Source: UBA4312 sp002394635
GTDB lineage: Bacteria; Bacillota_I; Bacilli_A; Erysipelotrichales; Erysipelotrichaceae
Assembly (NCBI GenBank): GCA_946539765.1
Contig: CAMNHO010000024.1
Span: forward strand, 1 to 23,948
Reading direction: 5' to 3'
Length of the DNA stretch: 23,948 nucleotides
Position 1 is the first letter of the stretch. Every line of letters begins with the position of its first letter. Shown here piece by piece: positions 13,820 through 22,288 of this stretch. The notes beneath the pieces are model-generated. The model was not told the DNA's origin and did not search any database. It was given only the letters and a program-made list of their open reading frames with translations. The position numbers and the translations under genes are program-made.

Positions 13820-14546
13820 AAAACACACTGTCATTAAATTTTTAGGTATTTTGGCTCTAGCCGGCATACTCGGCTATTTCACCGGTAAGTTCCTGGGATC
13901 CTTTTCCGATTCCTTTGTGATGACGAATCTGACCCTCCAGCAGTCAAAATGGATCAGTCAAGCTCTATTTCTTGTTCTCCTGGTGGGAAACGCACTTGGT
14001 TTTCTCTATATGGTATGGGGGATCCGCAAGGCAGAAAACACCATCAGACAATGGGATGGCACACAGGAAGAACCCGTTGATCAGGCAGACCTGCAGTTAT
14101 CGCGGGCTCTGGTGATGGGAAATATCTTGATGATCCTATCTATGTTTCTGCTCTCCTGTATCTTTTCTTTCCGTACAATGCCGATCCATCTGACATCTGT
14201 CTGTTTTATGACCGTGTTATTAATCAATATGTTCCTTCAAAGAAGGATCGTCGAAGACGTAAAGAAAATCAACCCGGAAAAACAAGGCGATATCATGGAT
14301 ATGAAATTCCAGAAAGACTGGGTCAATTCCATGGACGAAGGAGAGAAACAGATCATGTATCAAGCCGCCTATAAAGCGTATGGAAGAATCAACCATCTTT
14401 GTATCGCCTGCTGGTTACTTTGCCTGTTAGCTGATTTGTTTTTCTATACGGGAATCCTGCCGGTCTTGATCGTCACCGTTATATGGCTAACTACTATATT
14501 GACCTATCAGCTGGAAGCAATTCGTCTGGAGCATGGAAATCGATAA
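13812..14546 (+). CDS. DUF3169 family membrane protein
   Basis: A 244-residue protein with hydrophobic segments near residues 8-26, 50-70, 100-120, 127-143, 193-212 and 214-234, and a charged cytoplasmic-looking loop between the fourth and fifth (EDVKKINPEKQGDI). The layout and the adjacent XRE regulator fit the DUF3169 family, which is typically found as this two-gene module; its function is not known. AGGAGG within the regulator's end serves as ribosome binding site, and the overlap of 8 bases couples the genes. No ABC transporter is adjacent. Confidence 0.78.
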   Translation: MNKKHTVIKFLGILALAGILGYFTGKFLGSFSDSFVMTNLTLQQSKWISQALFLVLLVGNALGFLYMVWGIRKAENTIRQWDGTQEEPVDQADLQLSRALVMGNILMILSMFLLSCIFSFRTMPIHLTSVCFMTVLLINMFLQRRIVEDVKKINPEKQGDIMDMKFQKDWVNSMDEGEKQIMYQAAYKAYGRINHLCIACWLLCLLADLFFYTGILPVLIVTVIWLTTILTYQLEAIRLEHGNR

Positions 14547-14553
14547 TCTGTCC

Positions 14554-15330
14554 ATGAAAGAGATCAAAGCCGTATTCTTCGATGTGGATAAAACCATCTA
14601 TGATCCCATCAATAATTTCATACCGGAAAGTACCCTGACTGCTTTGAAAAAGCTCCGATCCAACGGCTATAAGATCGGTATTTCCACATCGCGTCCGATG
14701 CTGACAGCCAGAGCCGTTCCCGGTCTGATGGATATCCCATGGGATGGTATGATCATCGCCGGCGGACAGCAGATTTATTCACAAGGTCAGCTTGTCCTGG
14801 AGAATACCTTCACACAAGCACAGAGAAATCAGATATTTCGAATTGCTGACAGGCATCATATTCCGGTATATACCGTAGCAGAGGAAGTCTTTTTCACCGA
14901 AATGAACGATTTGGTCCGACGCTTTATCAAAATGTTCGGTATTCCTTATCGTACAGTAAAGCCTTACCGGGGACAGGCCAGCTATCTTATCTGTCTGATC
15001 CATGAAGAAGATCAGGATATCCTGCCCTTGTTCAAAGATGTAGAAGGCATCTGTCCGATAGCGGCCGGCCCTATCAATCACGACATCTTTAAAAAAGGCG
15101 TGTTTAAATCGGACTGTATCATGAAACTGATGAAATACTGGGGATACGATCCTCATGCCTTTATGGCCTTTGGTGATACTCTAAGCGATGCACCGATGTT
15201 GGAAGCTGCCCGGATTGGTGTAGCCATGGGCAATGCAGATATCCAGACAAGGAAAAAAGCAGATATTGTTTGTGGCGATTACCGTGAAGACGGCATCCTG
15301 CTTCTGCTGCAGTCGTTACATATGATTTAG
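14554..15330 (+). CDS. Cof-type HAD phosphatase (HAD-IIB), second copy
   Basis: A 258-residue HAD hydrolase with motif I FFDVDKTIYD (Asp10, Asp12), motif II ISTSRPM, a cap domain, a conserved lysine region GVFKSDCIMKLM and motif IV FMAFGDTLSDAPML. It is a diverged paralog of the gene at 11891 (shared DVDxTxYD, NGYKxxxxTxRP, WDGM/I, AFGDxLxD). I use ATG 14554 because it places motif I as in the paralog; an in-frame ATG at 14533 would add seven residues and overlap the DUF3169 gene. Neither has a good ribosome binding site, so re-initiation after DUF3169 is likely. The substrate is unknown. Confidence 0.86.
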   Translation: MKEIKAVFFDVDKTIYDPINNFIPESTLTALKKLRSNGYKIGISTSRPMLTARAVPGLMDIPWDGMIIAGGQQIYSQGQLVLENTFTQAQRNQIFRIADRHHIPVYTVAEEVFFTEMNDLVRRFIKMFGIPYRTVKPYRGQASYLICLIHEEDQDILPLFKDVEGICPIAAGPINHDIFKKGVFKSDCIMKLMKYWGYDPHAFMAFGDTLSDAPMLEAARIGVAMGNADIQTRKKADIVCGDYREDGILLLLQSLHMI

Positions 15331-15364
15331 AGGCCGGTTTTATCCGACCTCTGTTTTCTTTTTT
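15329..15364. terminator. Convergent terminator between the second HAD gene and the minus-strand hypothetical gene
   Basis: AGAGGCCGG pairs with CCGACCTCT (9 positions, one mismatch) around TTTTAT, followed by GTTTTCTTTTTT on the plus strand. It starts in the HAD stop codon and overlaps the 3' end of the minus-strand ORF. Confidence 0.78.
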
Positions 15365-15714
15365 AACGCATCTTCTCTGATTTTAAGTTCTTGTTCCCGA
15401 CGAGCCATTCGTTCTGTCAGTTCTTTCTCCTTTGTTTCCAGAGCGATCATCTTTTTTTCAAATATCTTTTTATACTTTGTCTCCTTTAAATCTTCATAAT
15501 ATTCGTTATAGTACTTATCAAAGTAATGCTTGTAATAATCCGCCATTCTCTCTTTCCAGTATATGGCGTTATTTTCTTTTTCATCCAGGATCTGCAAATA
15601 TGCCTTCCGGTCCGGATAAAGGACAAATGCCGTAATCAATATGGCATAGACCGGCTTTTGATAGCCGTCTACTGTCAGGATCGGATGGATTGGCGAAGAC
15701 CTTTGTAAAGACAC
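15340..15714 (-). CDS. Hypothetical protein with C-terminal coiled coil
   Basis: A 124-residue open frame that I do not recognise. Residues 1-45 contain a short hydrophobic stretch (VYAILITAFVLYPDR); residues 48-80 are rich in Tyr and Lys (YYKHYFDKYYNEYYEDLKE); residues 85-120 form a charged heptad-like helix likely to be coiled coil. The only usable start, GTG 15714, has no ribosome binding site, and the frame is open upstream to a stop just after 15745. A second open segment in another frame ends in that overlap, so the real gene may have lost its 5' part. Base composition is like that of the neighbours. It is probably real coding sequence, but its integrity is doubtful. Confidence 0.45.
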   Translation of the reverse strand: MSLQRSSPIHPILTVDGYQKPVYAILITAFVLYPDRKAYLQILDEKENNAIYWKERMADYYKHYFDKYYNEYYEDLKETKYKKIFEKKMIALETKEKELTERMARREQELKIREDALKKKTEVG

Positions 15715-15739
15715 TATCGTTTTTTTAATCCAGCCTCTT

Positions 15740-15841
15740 TCACCTCTTTTCTATGTCTTTACTTAGATCTTTTGCCGTCGTAGGATAATCTGAAATACTT
15801 TCATAAACCGCCTCTACTATGCAAAAAACGCAAAGGGACAA
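15740..15841 (-). pseudogene. Possible frameshifted 5' part of the hypothetical gene (HTH-like)
   Basis: A 33-codon segment in a different frame from the downstream ORF, reading in part VYESISDYPTTAKDLSKDIE and ending at TGA 15740-15742. Its only start is TTG 15841, inside the trp terminator T-tract. Joined by one frameshift to the overlapping frame, it would continue RGERGWIKKTIVSL, which together looks like a winged-helix DNA-binding region of the BlaI/MecI kind. This is pattern recognition by eye only and may be chance. Confidence 0.22.
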
Positions 15842-15870
15842 AAAAAATCTCTGTTTTTAATCAGAGATTT
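15840..15870 (-). terminator. trp operon terminator
   Basis: Minus-strand AAATCTCTG pairs with CAGAGATTT (9 bp) around an eight-base loop, followed by a run of eight T. It begins four bases after the trpA stop codon. Confidence 0.9.
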
Positions 15871-15873
15871 TCT

Positions 15874-16650
15874 TTATATGGAATGGACGGCTTCTGCCAT
15901 TTCTTTGACATATTCATAAACCGGTGTCACGGCTTTTTCTTTTTCTTTGGCAATAATTTTTACAATAGCGCTACCGACGATGGCACCATCGGATGCTTCC
16001 GCCATTTCTATTGCTTGTTTCGGATCGGAAATGCCAAAGCCGACAGCACAAGGTACATCCGTATTCTCACGGATGACAGAGACAATGGAGTCGATATCCG
16101 TATTGATTTCGCTGCGCGTTCCGGTCACACCGAGACTGGAGACAATGTAAATAAATCCTTTTGCTTCTTTGGCAATCATCGCAACCCGGTTGGAACTGGT
16201 CGGGGCAATCAAGGAAATCAGATCTACATCATATTGTTTACAATATTGTTCGAATTCGGCTTTTTCTTCATAAGGAATATCCGGCAAGATCAAACCATCG
16301 ATACCGACCTTTTGACACATAGAGATAAATCGTTCGCTTCCATAGCTAAAGACGACGTTGGCATAGGTCATGAATACCATCGGGGTTTCGATATCCCTGC
16401 GCAGCTTCTTAACAAGATCAAAAACCTTGTCGGTTGTCGTTCCGGCTTGCAGAGCCCGTTGTGTGGATTCCAGGATGACCGGTCCTTCCGCTGTGGGATC
16501 GGAAAAAGGAATACCCAGTTCGATCAAATCTGCGCCAGCTTCCGCAATGGCCCGGATGATCTGTTCCGATGTGTCCAGATCCGGATCCCCTACGGCGATA
16601 TAGGTGATAAATGCCTTCTTTTTTTCAAAAGCCTTATAGATGTTACTCAT
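15874..16650 (-). CDS. trpA: Tryptophan synthase alpha subunit
   Basis: TrpA cleaves indole-3-glycerol phosphate and passes indole to TrpB. The 258-residue TIM barrel contains YIAVGDPD, LIELGIPFSDPTAEGPVI (catalytic Glu44, equivalent to Glu49 of Salmonella), MTYANVVFSYG, LPDIPYEE, SSLGVTGTRSE, VGFGISDPKQA and GSAIVKII. At the position of the second catalytic residue (Asp60 in Salmonella, in the ADG of DPLADG) this protein has Glu. ATG 16650 with GGAGG six bases upstream is preferred to a longer in-frame start at 16677. It overlaps the trpB stop by 8 bases and is the last gene of the operon. Confidence 0.96.
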   Translation of the reverse strand: MSNIYKAFEKKKAFITYIAVGDPDLDTSEQIIRAIAEAGADLIELGIPFSDPTAEGPVILESTQRALQAGTTTDKVFDLVKKLRRDIETPMVFMTYANVVFSYGSERFISMCQKVGIDGLILPDIPYEEKAEFEQYCKQYDVDLISLIAPTSSNRVAMIAKEAKGFIYIVSSLGVTGTRSEINTDIDSIVSVIRENTDVPCAVGFGISDPKQAIEMAEASDGAIVGSAIVKIIAKEKEKAVTPVYEYVKEMAEAVHSI

Positions 16651-17827
16651 AGATATCCTCCCCGCGATAACGTGCAATTGCCGCGCAGTCTTTATCGCCT
16701 CGTCCGGAGACGTTGATTACAATAATCTGGTCTTTGTTCATCGTCGGTGCTAGCTCCATCGCGTATGCGATGGCATGAGCGCTTTCGATGGCCGGAATGA
16801 TCCCCTCGGTACGTGATAAGTATTCAAACGCATCCACCGCCTGTTCATCGGTGATTGCCACATATTCAGCACGGCCGATGTCATATAAATGAGCATGCTC
16901 CGGACCGATGCCCGGATAATCCAGGCCGGCACTGATGGAATAAACGGGCGCAATCTGTCCGTATTCGTCCTGGCATAAATAAGATTTCATCCCATGGAAT
17001 ATACCCAATCGCCCTGTATTCAAAGTAGCGGCTGTCTCAAAGGTATCTATGCCTCGCCCGGCAGCTTCACAGCCGATCAGCCGAACATCCTTGTCTTCGA
17101 TAAAGTGGTAGAAGGCACCAATCGCATTCGATCCGCCACCGACACAAGCGATGACCGCATCCGGCAATCTTCCTTCTTTTTCCAGGATCTGTTCCTTGAT
17201 TTCCTTAGAAATCACAGCTTGAAAATCACGAACGATGGTCGGAAACGGATGAGGTCCCATCACCGAGCCCAGACAATAGTGTGTATCTTCGATCCGGCTG
17301 GTCCATTCCCGCATGGCTTCACTGACAGCATCCTTCAGGGTGGCGGTTCCTGTTTTTACGGGAACGACCTGGGATCCCAGCAGTTTCATCTTATAAACAT
17401 TCAAAGCCTGCCGGCGGGTATCTTCTTCTCCCATAAACACAACGCATTCCATTCCCATCAAAGCAGCCGCTGTTGCGGTAGCCACGCCGTGCTGTCCGGC
17501 GCCTGTTTCGGCAATTAAGCGCGTTTTTCCCATCTTTTTAGCCAGCAGGGCCTGTCCTAATACGTTATTGATCTTATGCGCACCGGTATGGTTCAGATCT
17601 TCCCGCTTCAGATAGATCTTCGCACCGCCCAGATCCTCGCTCATCTTTTTTGCATAGTATAAACGGCTTGGACGCCCGGCATATTCATTAAACAGTTCGT
17701 TGAGTTCCTTTTGAAACGTCGGATCATCTTTGTAGTGATTGTAAGCCTGTTCCAGCTCTATGACCGCATTCATTAATGTTTCCGGTATATATTGTCCTCC
17801 ATGAACACCAAATCGACCTTTCGACAT
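16643..17827 (-). CDS. trpB: Tryptophan synthase beta subunit
   Basis: TrpB condenses indole with serine using PLP. The 394-residue protein has FGVHGGQYIPETLM at the N-terminus, the PLP lysine Lys85 in HTGAHKINN, ETGAGQHG, the phosphate-binding CVGGGSNAIG and a C-terminal NVSGRGDKD. Length and motifs are those of the standard TrpB1 type. The trpF stop and the start overlap as TGATG; AAGGAG stands eight bases before ATG 17827. GTG 17830 is a possible alternative that would add one residue. It lies between trpF and trpA, with which it forms the synthase complex. Confidence 0.97.
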   Translation of the reverse strand: MSKGRFGVHGGQYIPETLMNAVIELEQAYNHYKDDPTFQKELNELFNEYAGRPSRLYYAKKMSEDLGGAKIYLKREDLNHTGAHKINNVLGQALLAKKMGKTRLIAETGAGQHGVATATAAALMGMECVVFMGEEDTRRQALNVYKMKLLGSQVVPVKTGTATLKDAVSEAMREWTSRIEDTHYCLGSVMGPHPFPTIVRDFQAVISKEIKEQILEKEGRLPDAVIACVGGGSNAIGAFYHFIEDKDVRLIGCEAAGRGIDTFETAATLNTGRLGIFHGMKSYLCQDEYGQIAPVYSISAGLDYPGIGPEHAHLYDIGRAEYVAITDEQAVDAFEYLSRTEGIIPAIESAHAIAYAMELAPTMNKDQIIVINVSGRGDKDCAAIARYRGEDIYE

Positions 17828-18435
17828 CACAGATTCTCCTTCCTGATCTTTTTCATAATTGTTTCTATTTTATCATAATCTTTGTATTTTTGTGTCTCAA
17901 CACCACTACTAATATCCACCGCAAAAGGATGGAGCATCTGAATAGCCTGATCGATATTGTCCGGCTGCAATCCACCAGCCAGAAAAAACGGACGATCGAC
18001 TTTCCGGATCAAGGACCAATCAAAGGTTTGCCCGCTGCCCTTTCCTTTATCGAGCAATATATAATCAGCCGGGCTCATACAAGCTTGTTCAATATCGCTC
18101 ATCGTATGAATTTCAAACGCTTTGATCACTTGTTTGCCACTCTCCTTCTGAATATGACGGATCCTGTCCTCACTTTCCCGGCCATGCAGCTGCGCCAGAT
18201 CCAGGATATCCCGTTTCAACAGATCGATGATCAGCTGCGGATCTTCATCCACAAAGACGCCGACAGATTGGATACCCGGGTCCAACATAGACGTAAGTCG
18301 TTCTACCTGCGATACGGTAAGCGAACGATAGCTTTGCGGAAAATGGATGATAAATCCGGCATAATCCGGTTTACACAGATTGACGATCCGGATATCCTCC
18401 GGTCGCCGCAGACCACAGATCTTTACTTTTGTCAT
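17827..18435 (-). CDS. trpF: Phosphoribosylanthranilate isomerase
   Basis: TrpF converts N-(5-phosphoribosyl)anthranilate to the CdRP enol form. The 202-residue TIM barrel starts TKVKICGLRRPED with the catalytic Cys7, and includes AGFIIHFPQSYR, SVGVFVDED, QLHGRE, LLDKGKGSGQTFDW, FLAGGLQPDN and VDISSGVET with the C-terminal phosphate-binding signature. Its ATG overlaps the trpC stop (ATGA). Separate trpC and trpF genes, not fused, as is usual in Bacillota. Confidence 0.96.
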   Translation of the reverse strand: MTKVKICGLRRPEDIRIVNLCKPDYAGFIIHFPQSYRSLTVSQVERLTSMLDPGIQSVGVFVDEDPQLIIDLLKRDILDLAQLHGRESEDRIRHIQKESGKQVIKAFEIHTMSDIEQACMSPADYILLDKGKGSGQTFDWSLIRKVDRPFFLAGGLQPDNIDQAIQMLHPFAVDISSGVETQKYKDYDKIETIMKKIRKENL

Positions 18436-19211
18436 CCATTCAGCTCCTCCAGCTTTTTAGCTTTGTCGGCTGCCAACATCATCGTTTCCCCGATCAAGAC
18501 CGCATCCACGCCGGCTTGTTTCAAAGCGCGGATATCCTGCACTGTCTTTATGCCGCTTTCGGCCACAAATATACAATCACTGCCAACCTGCTGACGCAAG
18601 CGCAGACAATGTGACGCATCGACCGAGAAGGTACGCAGATTGCGATTATTGACACCGATGATCCGGGCATGGGCACGCTTGGCCCTATCCACTTCCTCTG
18701 CGTCATGACATTCTACCAAAGCATCCATTCCCAGCGAATGCGTGATGTCGATATATCGTTCCAGGCGCTCTTCATCCAGCAAGGAAACAATCAACAGGAT
18801 CGCATCGGCTCCATAGACTCTGGCTTCGTAAATCATATATTCATCCACCGTAAAGTCTTTGCGCAAACACGGGATCGATACAGAATCGGCAATCTCTTGC
18901 AGGATATCCAGGCTGCCTAAAAACCATTGGGGCTCGGTCAATACCGAAATCGCATCGGCACCAGCCGCTTCATACTGATGCGCTATTTCCATATAAGGAA
19001 AGTCCGCGACAATTTGGCCTTTGGACGGGGATGCTTTTTTACATTCACAGATGAAGGACAATTCTTTTTTTTGCAGCGCCTTATGGAAGGCATGCTCCTT
19101 TTGAGGCAAGGACAATGCTTTCTCTTTCATCTGTTCCAGCGTGATTGCTTCCTTTGATGTCTTTACCCGCATAGCTGTCGCATTGGCGATCGTCTGCAGA
19201 ATATCAGGCAT
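18432..19211 (-). CDS. trpC: Indole-3-glycerol-phosphate synthase
   Basis: TrpC cyclises CdRP to indole-3-glycerol phosphate. The 259-residue TIM barrel has the N-terminal helical extension, FICECKKASPSKG (catalytic lysine region, about residues 53-64), VLTEPQWFLGS, CLRKDFTVDEYMIYEA, ILLIVSLLDEE, DALVECHDAEE, IGVNNRNLRTF, VAESGIKT and VLIGETMM. ATG 19211 with GAGGTG upstream overlaps the trpD stop by 8 bases; a TTG 12 bases earlier is inside that ribosome binding site and is rejected. Confidence 0.96.
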   Translation of the reverse strand: MPDILQTIANATAMRVKTSKEAITLEQMKEKALSLPQKEHAFHKALQKKELSFICECKKASPSKGQIVADFPYMEIAHQYEAAGADAISVLTEPQWFLGSLDILQEIADSVSIPCLRKDFTVDEYMIYEARVYGADAILLIVSLLDEERLERYIDITHSLGMDALVECHDAEEVDRAKRAHARIIGVNNRNLRTFSVDASHCLRLRQQVGSDCIFVAESGIKTVQDIRALKQAGVDAVLIGETMMLAADKAKKLEELNG

Positions 19212-20223
19212 TGGACACCTCAATATATCGGTTTAACACTTCTCCGGCTTTTCCGGAATCAATCAGATCAGCTGCCAGAGAAATGCCCTGTTTCATCGTA
19301 TCGGCACGTCCACCCACATAGAGTGCCAGTCCGGCATTCAATAAGACCGTATCTCTTTTCGGGCCCGATACACCATTCAGGATATCCCGTGTGATCTGTG
19401 CGTTCTCCTGCGGGGTTCCGCCTACAATTTCTTCCTTTGCCGCCCTGGACAGACCAAATTGTTCCGGTGTGATGACAGAGGTCCTGTAAAAGCCGTTTTG
19501 CAGTTCACAGATCGTCGTCGGTGAACTGATGCTGATTTCGTCCAGTTTGTCCTGCCCGTAGAATACAAGTCCTTTTCGTACCCCCAGTTTGGATAATACC
19601 TTGGCAATCGGCTCCACCAAGTACTCATCATATACACCCAGCATGAACATATCGGGTCTGGCCGGATTGGTCAATGGCCCCAGAATATTGAATACCGTAC
19701 GGAATCCCAGCTCTTTACGAATGGCTCCTACATATTTCATCGATGTATGGTACTTCTGTGCAAAGAAGAAACAAATCCCGACTTTATCCAGCAGCTCTCT
19801 GGCTTTATCCGGTGACTGATGAATGTTGATCCCCAGCGCTTCCAGACAATCCGCTGCGCCACTCTGACTGGAAGCAGCCCGATTTCCATGCTTTGCTACT
19901 TTAATGCCTCCGGCAGCAACAACCAAGGAAGACGTTGTGGAAATATTAAAGCTCTTTGCGTTGTCTCCACCGGTCCCTACAATTTCCATCACCTGACGTC
20001 CTTCCTTATCAAAAGGAATAGCTTTTTCCCGCATGGCATTGGCACAGCCGGTTATTTCATCAATGGTTTCCATATGTGCGCTCTTGGTTGATAAAGCAGC
20101 CAGAAAAGCCGCATTTTGTGTCTGTGTTGTTTGACCGGACATGATTTCATTCATAACCGTATACGCCTGATCGTAAGTCAGATTTTCTTTATTTACAATT
20201 TTTGCAATCGCTTCTTTGATCAT
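19204..20223 (-). CDS. trpD: Anthranilate phosphoribosyltransferase
   Basis: TrpD transfers phosphoribose from PRPP to anthranilate. The 339-residue protein carries the PRPP loop GTGGD (about 83-87), NISTTSSLV, KHGNRAASSQSG (about 111-122), FFFAQKYHTSMKYV, RKELGFRTVFNILGPLTNPA split over the anthranilate site, and DEISISSPT. AGGAGG lies eight bases before ATG 20223. It overlaps the end of trpG by 35 bases, the longest overlap in the operon. Confidence 0.97.
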   Translation of the reverse strand: MIKEAIAKIVNKENLTYDQAYTVMNEIMSGQTTQTQNAAFLAALSTKSAHMETIDEITGCANAMREKAIPFDKEGRQVMEIVGTGGDNAKSFNISTTSSLVVAAGGIKVAKHGNRAASSQSGAADCLEALGINIHQSPDKARELLDKVGICFFFAQKYHTSMKYVGAIRKELGFRTVFNILGPLTNPARPDMFMLGVYDEYLVEPIAKVLSKLGVRKGLVFYGQDKLDEISISSPTTICELQNGFYRTSVITPEQFGLSRAAKEEIVGGTPQENAQITRDILNGVSGPKRDTVLLNAGLALYVGGRADTMKQGISLAADLIDSGKAGEVLNRYIEVSNA

Positions 20224-20797
20224 GTTTACTACCTCCTGTGATCAACTTAAAATTTTTTATCATCTGCAGACCATCCCGGGTCATAACCGATTCCGGATGA
20301 AACTGAAATCCATAGACCGGATGCTCCTTATGCCGTATGGCCATGATTTCATCGTCTTTTGCCAAAGCCAATGTCTCCAGACATTCCGGCAATTTCCGAA
20401 TTGCCAGAGAGTGGTATCGTGCAGCCGGAAATGAAGGACTGATCTGTCGGAAGATCGGATCTTCTTTTATGACCTGGATCATATCCTGTTTTCCATGCAT
20501 CAATTCTCTGGCATAGGATACCTTTCCTCCAAATGCTTCACAGATTGCCTGATGCCCCAAACAAATTCCCAGAATGGGGATCGTATCATACAAAGCCTGT
20601 ACCAGCTCGATACATATTCCCGCCTGGGATGGTTTGCCCGGCCCCGGCGATAAAAGAATTCCCTGTGGATCCATTTGGCGGATCTGCTCCACTGTGCAGG
20701 CATCGTTGCGTACAACCCGGATCTCGTCAAACACAGCGCCTGCCAGCTGATATACGTTATAGGAAAAGCTGTCATAGTTATCAATCAATACGATCAT
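20189..20797 (-). CDS. trpG: Anthranilate synthase, glutamine amidotransferase subunit
   Basis: TrpG supplies ammonia from glutamine to TrpE. The 202-residue class I amidotransferase has LIDNYDSFSYN at the N-terminus, LSPGPGKPSQAG, nucleophile Cys79 in GICLGHQA, and His167/Glu169 in FQFHPES. A PabA role in folate synthesis through a shared subunit is possible, but the position after trpE supports TrpG. Its ATG overlaps the trpE stop (ATGA). Its last 11 codons extend into trpD and are not part of the conserved fold. Confidence 0.95.
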   Translation of the reverse strand: MIVLIDNYDSFSYNVYQLAGAVFDEIRVVRNDACTVEQIRQMDPQGILLSPGPGKPSQAGICIELVQALYDTIPILGICLGHQAICEAFGGKVSYARELMHGKQDMIQVIKEDPIFRQISPSFPAARYHSLAIRKLPECLETLALAKDDEIMAIRHKEHPVYGFQFHPESVMTRDGLQMIKNFKLITGGSKHDQRSDCKNCK

Positions 20798-22272
20798 TCC
20801 AGTCCCTCCTGTGCTTTTTCCATAGCACGAATCACAGCCTGAGCTTTATGCCGGCACTCTTGATATTCATTCATAGCGATACTGTCTGCGACGATCCCGG
20901 CACCAGATCGAACACAAATTTCATCTTTTTTCTTGTAGACCAGACGGATCGCAATACATGTATCCATATTCCCCGTAAAGTCTAAATACCCGACAGCTCC
21001 ACCATAAACACCTCGTCGGCTTAATTCCAGTTCATCAATGATCTGACACGCCCGAAACTTCGGCGCACCCGACAAGGTGCCGGCAGGAAGGATGGAATCC
21101 AGGGCATCCAGCGCATCGAGATGTTTCCGGATCTTTCCGGTGACCGTTGAACCGATATGCATCACTGTGGAAAATCGTTCGATTTCCATATATTTTTCCA
21201 CCTTTACCGAACTGATGCGGGCCACCCGGCCAATATCATTTCTTCCTAGATCCACCAGCATATTATGTTCTGCTCTTTCTTTTTCATCAGCCAGCAGTTC
21301 TTCTTCTAATCTCTTGTCTTCCTCATAGGTATGTCCTCTCGGTCGGGTTCCTGCCAGAGGAAAGGTAAACAGCTTGTTTTGTTCCAGCTTGGCTAACGTT
21401 TCAGGGCTGGAACCCGCCATCTCTATATCATCCCCGGAAAAATAAAACATATAAGGACTCGGATTTTCCGTACGTAACACACGATACGTATCAAACAAAG
21501 AACCCTTGGCCCTCGCTCGTAACGGATTTGACAATACCACCTGGAAAATATCTCCTTCATAAATATACTGTCTGGCCTTTTCAACTCTATGTTCAAATTC
21601 CGATTCCGTAAATTCATACGAAAGGTCCGATAACAGACAAAGTGGCTCCATTGTGCTGCGATGGCCTCTTTTAAGTAGGTTTTTCATCGCAGACAGTTTT
21701 TTTTGTGCTTGTTCATAGCTTTCATCCAACGCTTTTGTATCGACACCCGTTATTAAGATCACCTTCTGTTTATAGTGGTCAAAACAGATGACAGAATCAA
21801 ACAACATCAGGTCCAGATCGTTAAAATCATCAGGATCCTTTTTCCTTGTCTGCAGTTTTGGTTCGCCATAATGAAGATAATCATACGCAAAATATCCGAC
21901 CAGTCCTCCGGTAAAAGGAGGAAGTCCCTCCACTACAGCCGAACGATACTGCGCCAGTATGTCACGTAGATCTTGTTTCGGGTGATCCACCCTTTTTTCC
22001 ACATGTATGGTATGATCCAGCGATCGTATCGTTAATGCTCCATCGGTACACGTAATCACCATAGCCGGATCATACCCGAGGAAGGAATAGCGTCCCCATT
22101 GTTCATCCTGGCTGGCACTTTCCAACAGAAAACAATGCCGGCTGGCATCCCGGAGGATCCGTAGTATTTCCACCGGCGTAAAACGATCGGCATATAGTTC
22201 TATCGCAACCGGAATTCTATGAATGTCATGATCCTTTGCTATCTCTTTTACTTTCTTTAGATTTGGAAACAT
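20794..22272 (-). CDS. trpE: Anthranilate synthase component I
   Basis: TrpE makes anthranilate from chorismate. The 492-residue protein has the tryptophan feedback site LLES (residues 49-52) followed by FLGYDP, GGLVGYFAYDYLHY, the chorismate-binding core with GDIFQVVLSNPL, NPSPYMFYF, GSSPETLAKL, PLAGTRPRGHT, AEHNMLVDLGRNDIGRV (in part), GTLSGAPKFRA and SGAGIVADS. ATG 22272 with AAGGAGG four bases upstream is the start; the longer frame to 22353 runs through the T-box terminator. It is the first structural gene of trpEGDCFBA, and its expression should depend on uncharged tRNA-Trp. Confidence 0.97.
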   Translation of the reverse strand: MFPNLKKVKEIAKDHDIHRIPVAIELYADRFTPVEILRILRDASRHCFLLESASQDEQWGRYSFLGYDPAMVITCTDGALTIRSLDHTIHVEKRVDHPKQDLRDILAQYRSAVVEGLPPFTGGLVGYFAYDYLHYGEPKLQTRKKDPDDFNDLDLMLFDSVICFDHYKQKVILITGVDTKALDESYEQAQKKLSAMKNLLKRGHRSTMEPLCLLSDLSYEFTESEFEHRVEKARQYIYEGDIFQVVLSNPLRARAKGSLFDTYRVLRTENPSPYMFYFSGDDIEMAGSSPETLAKLEQNKLFTFPLAGTRPRGHTYEEDKRLEEELLADEKERAEHNMLVDLGRNDIGRVARISSVKVEKYMEIERFSTVMHIGSTVTGKIRKHLDALDALDSILPAGTLSGAPKFRACQIIDELELSRRGVYGGAVGYLDFTGNMDTCIAIRLVYKKKDEICVRSGAGIVADSIAMNEYQECRHKAQAVIRAMEKAQEGLE

Positions 22273-22288
22273 AAATCCTCCTTTGTAT

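Noticed and set aside
15883..16716. 277-codon plus-strand ORF antisense to trpA
   Set aside because: It is a codon-bias shadow of trpA, composed of low-complexity Phe/Asn/Asp-rich sequence with no family motif and no ribosome binding site.
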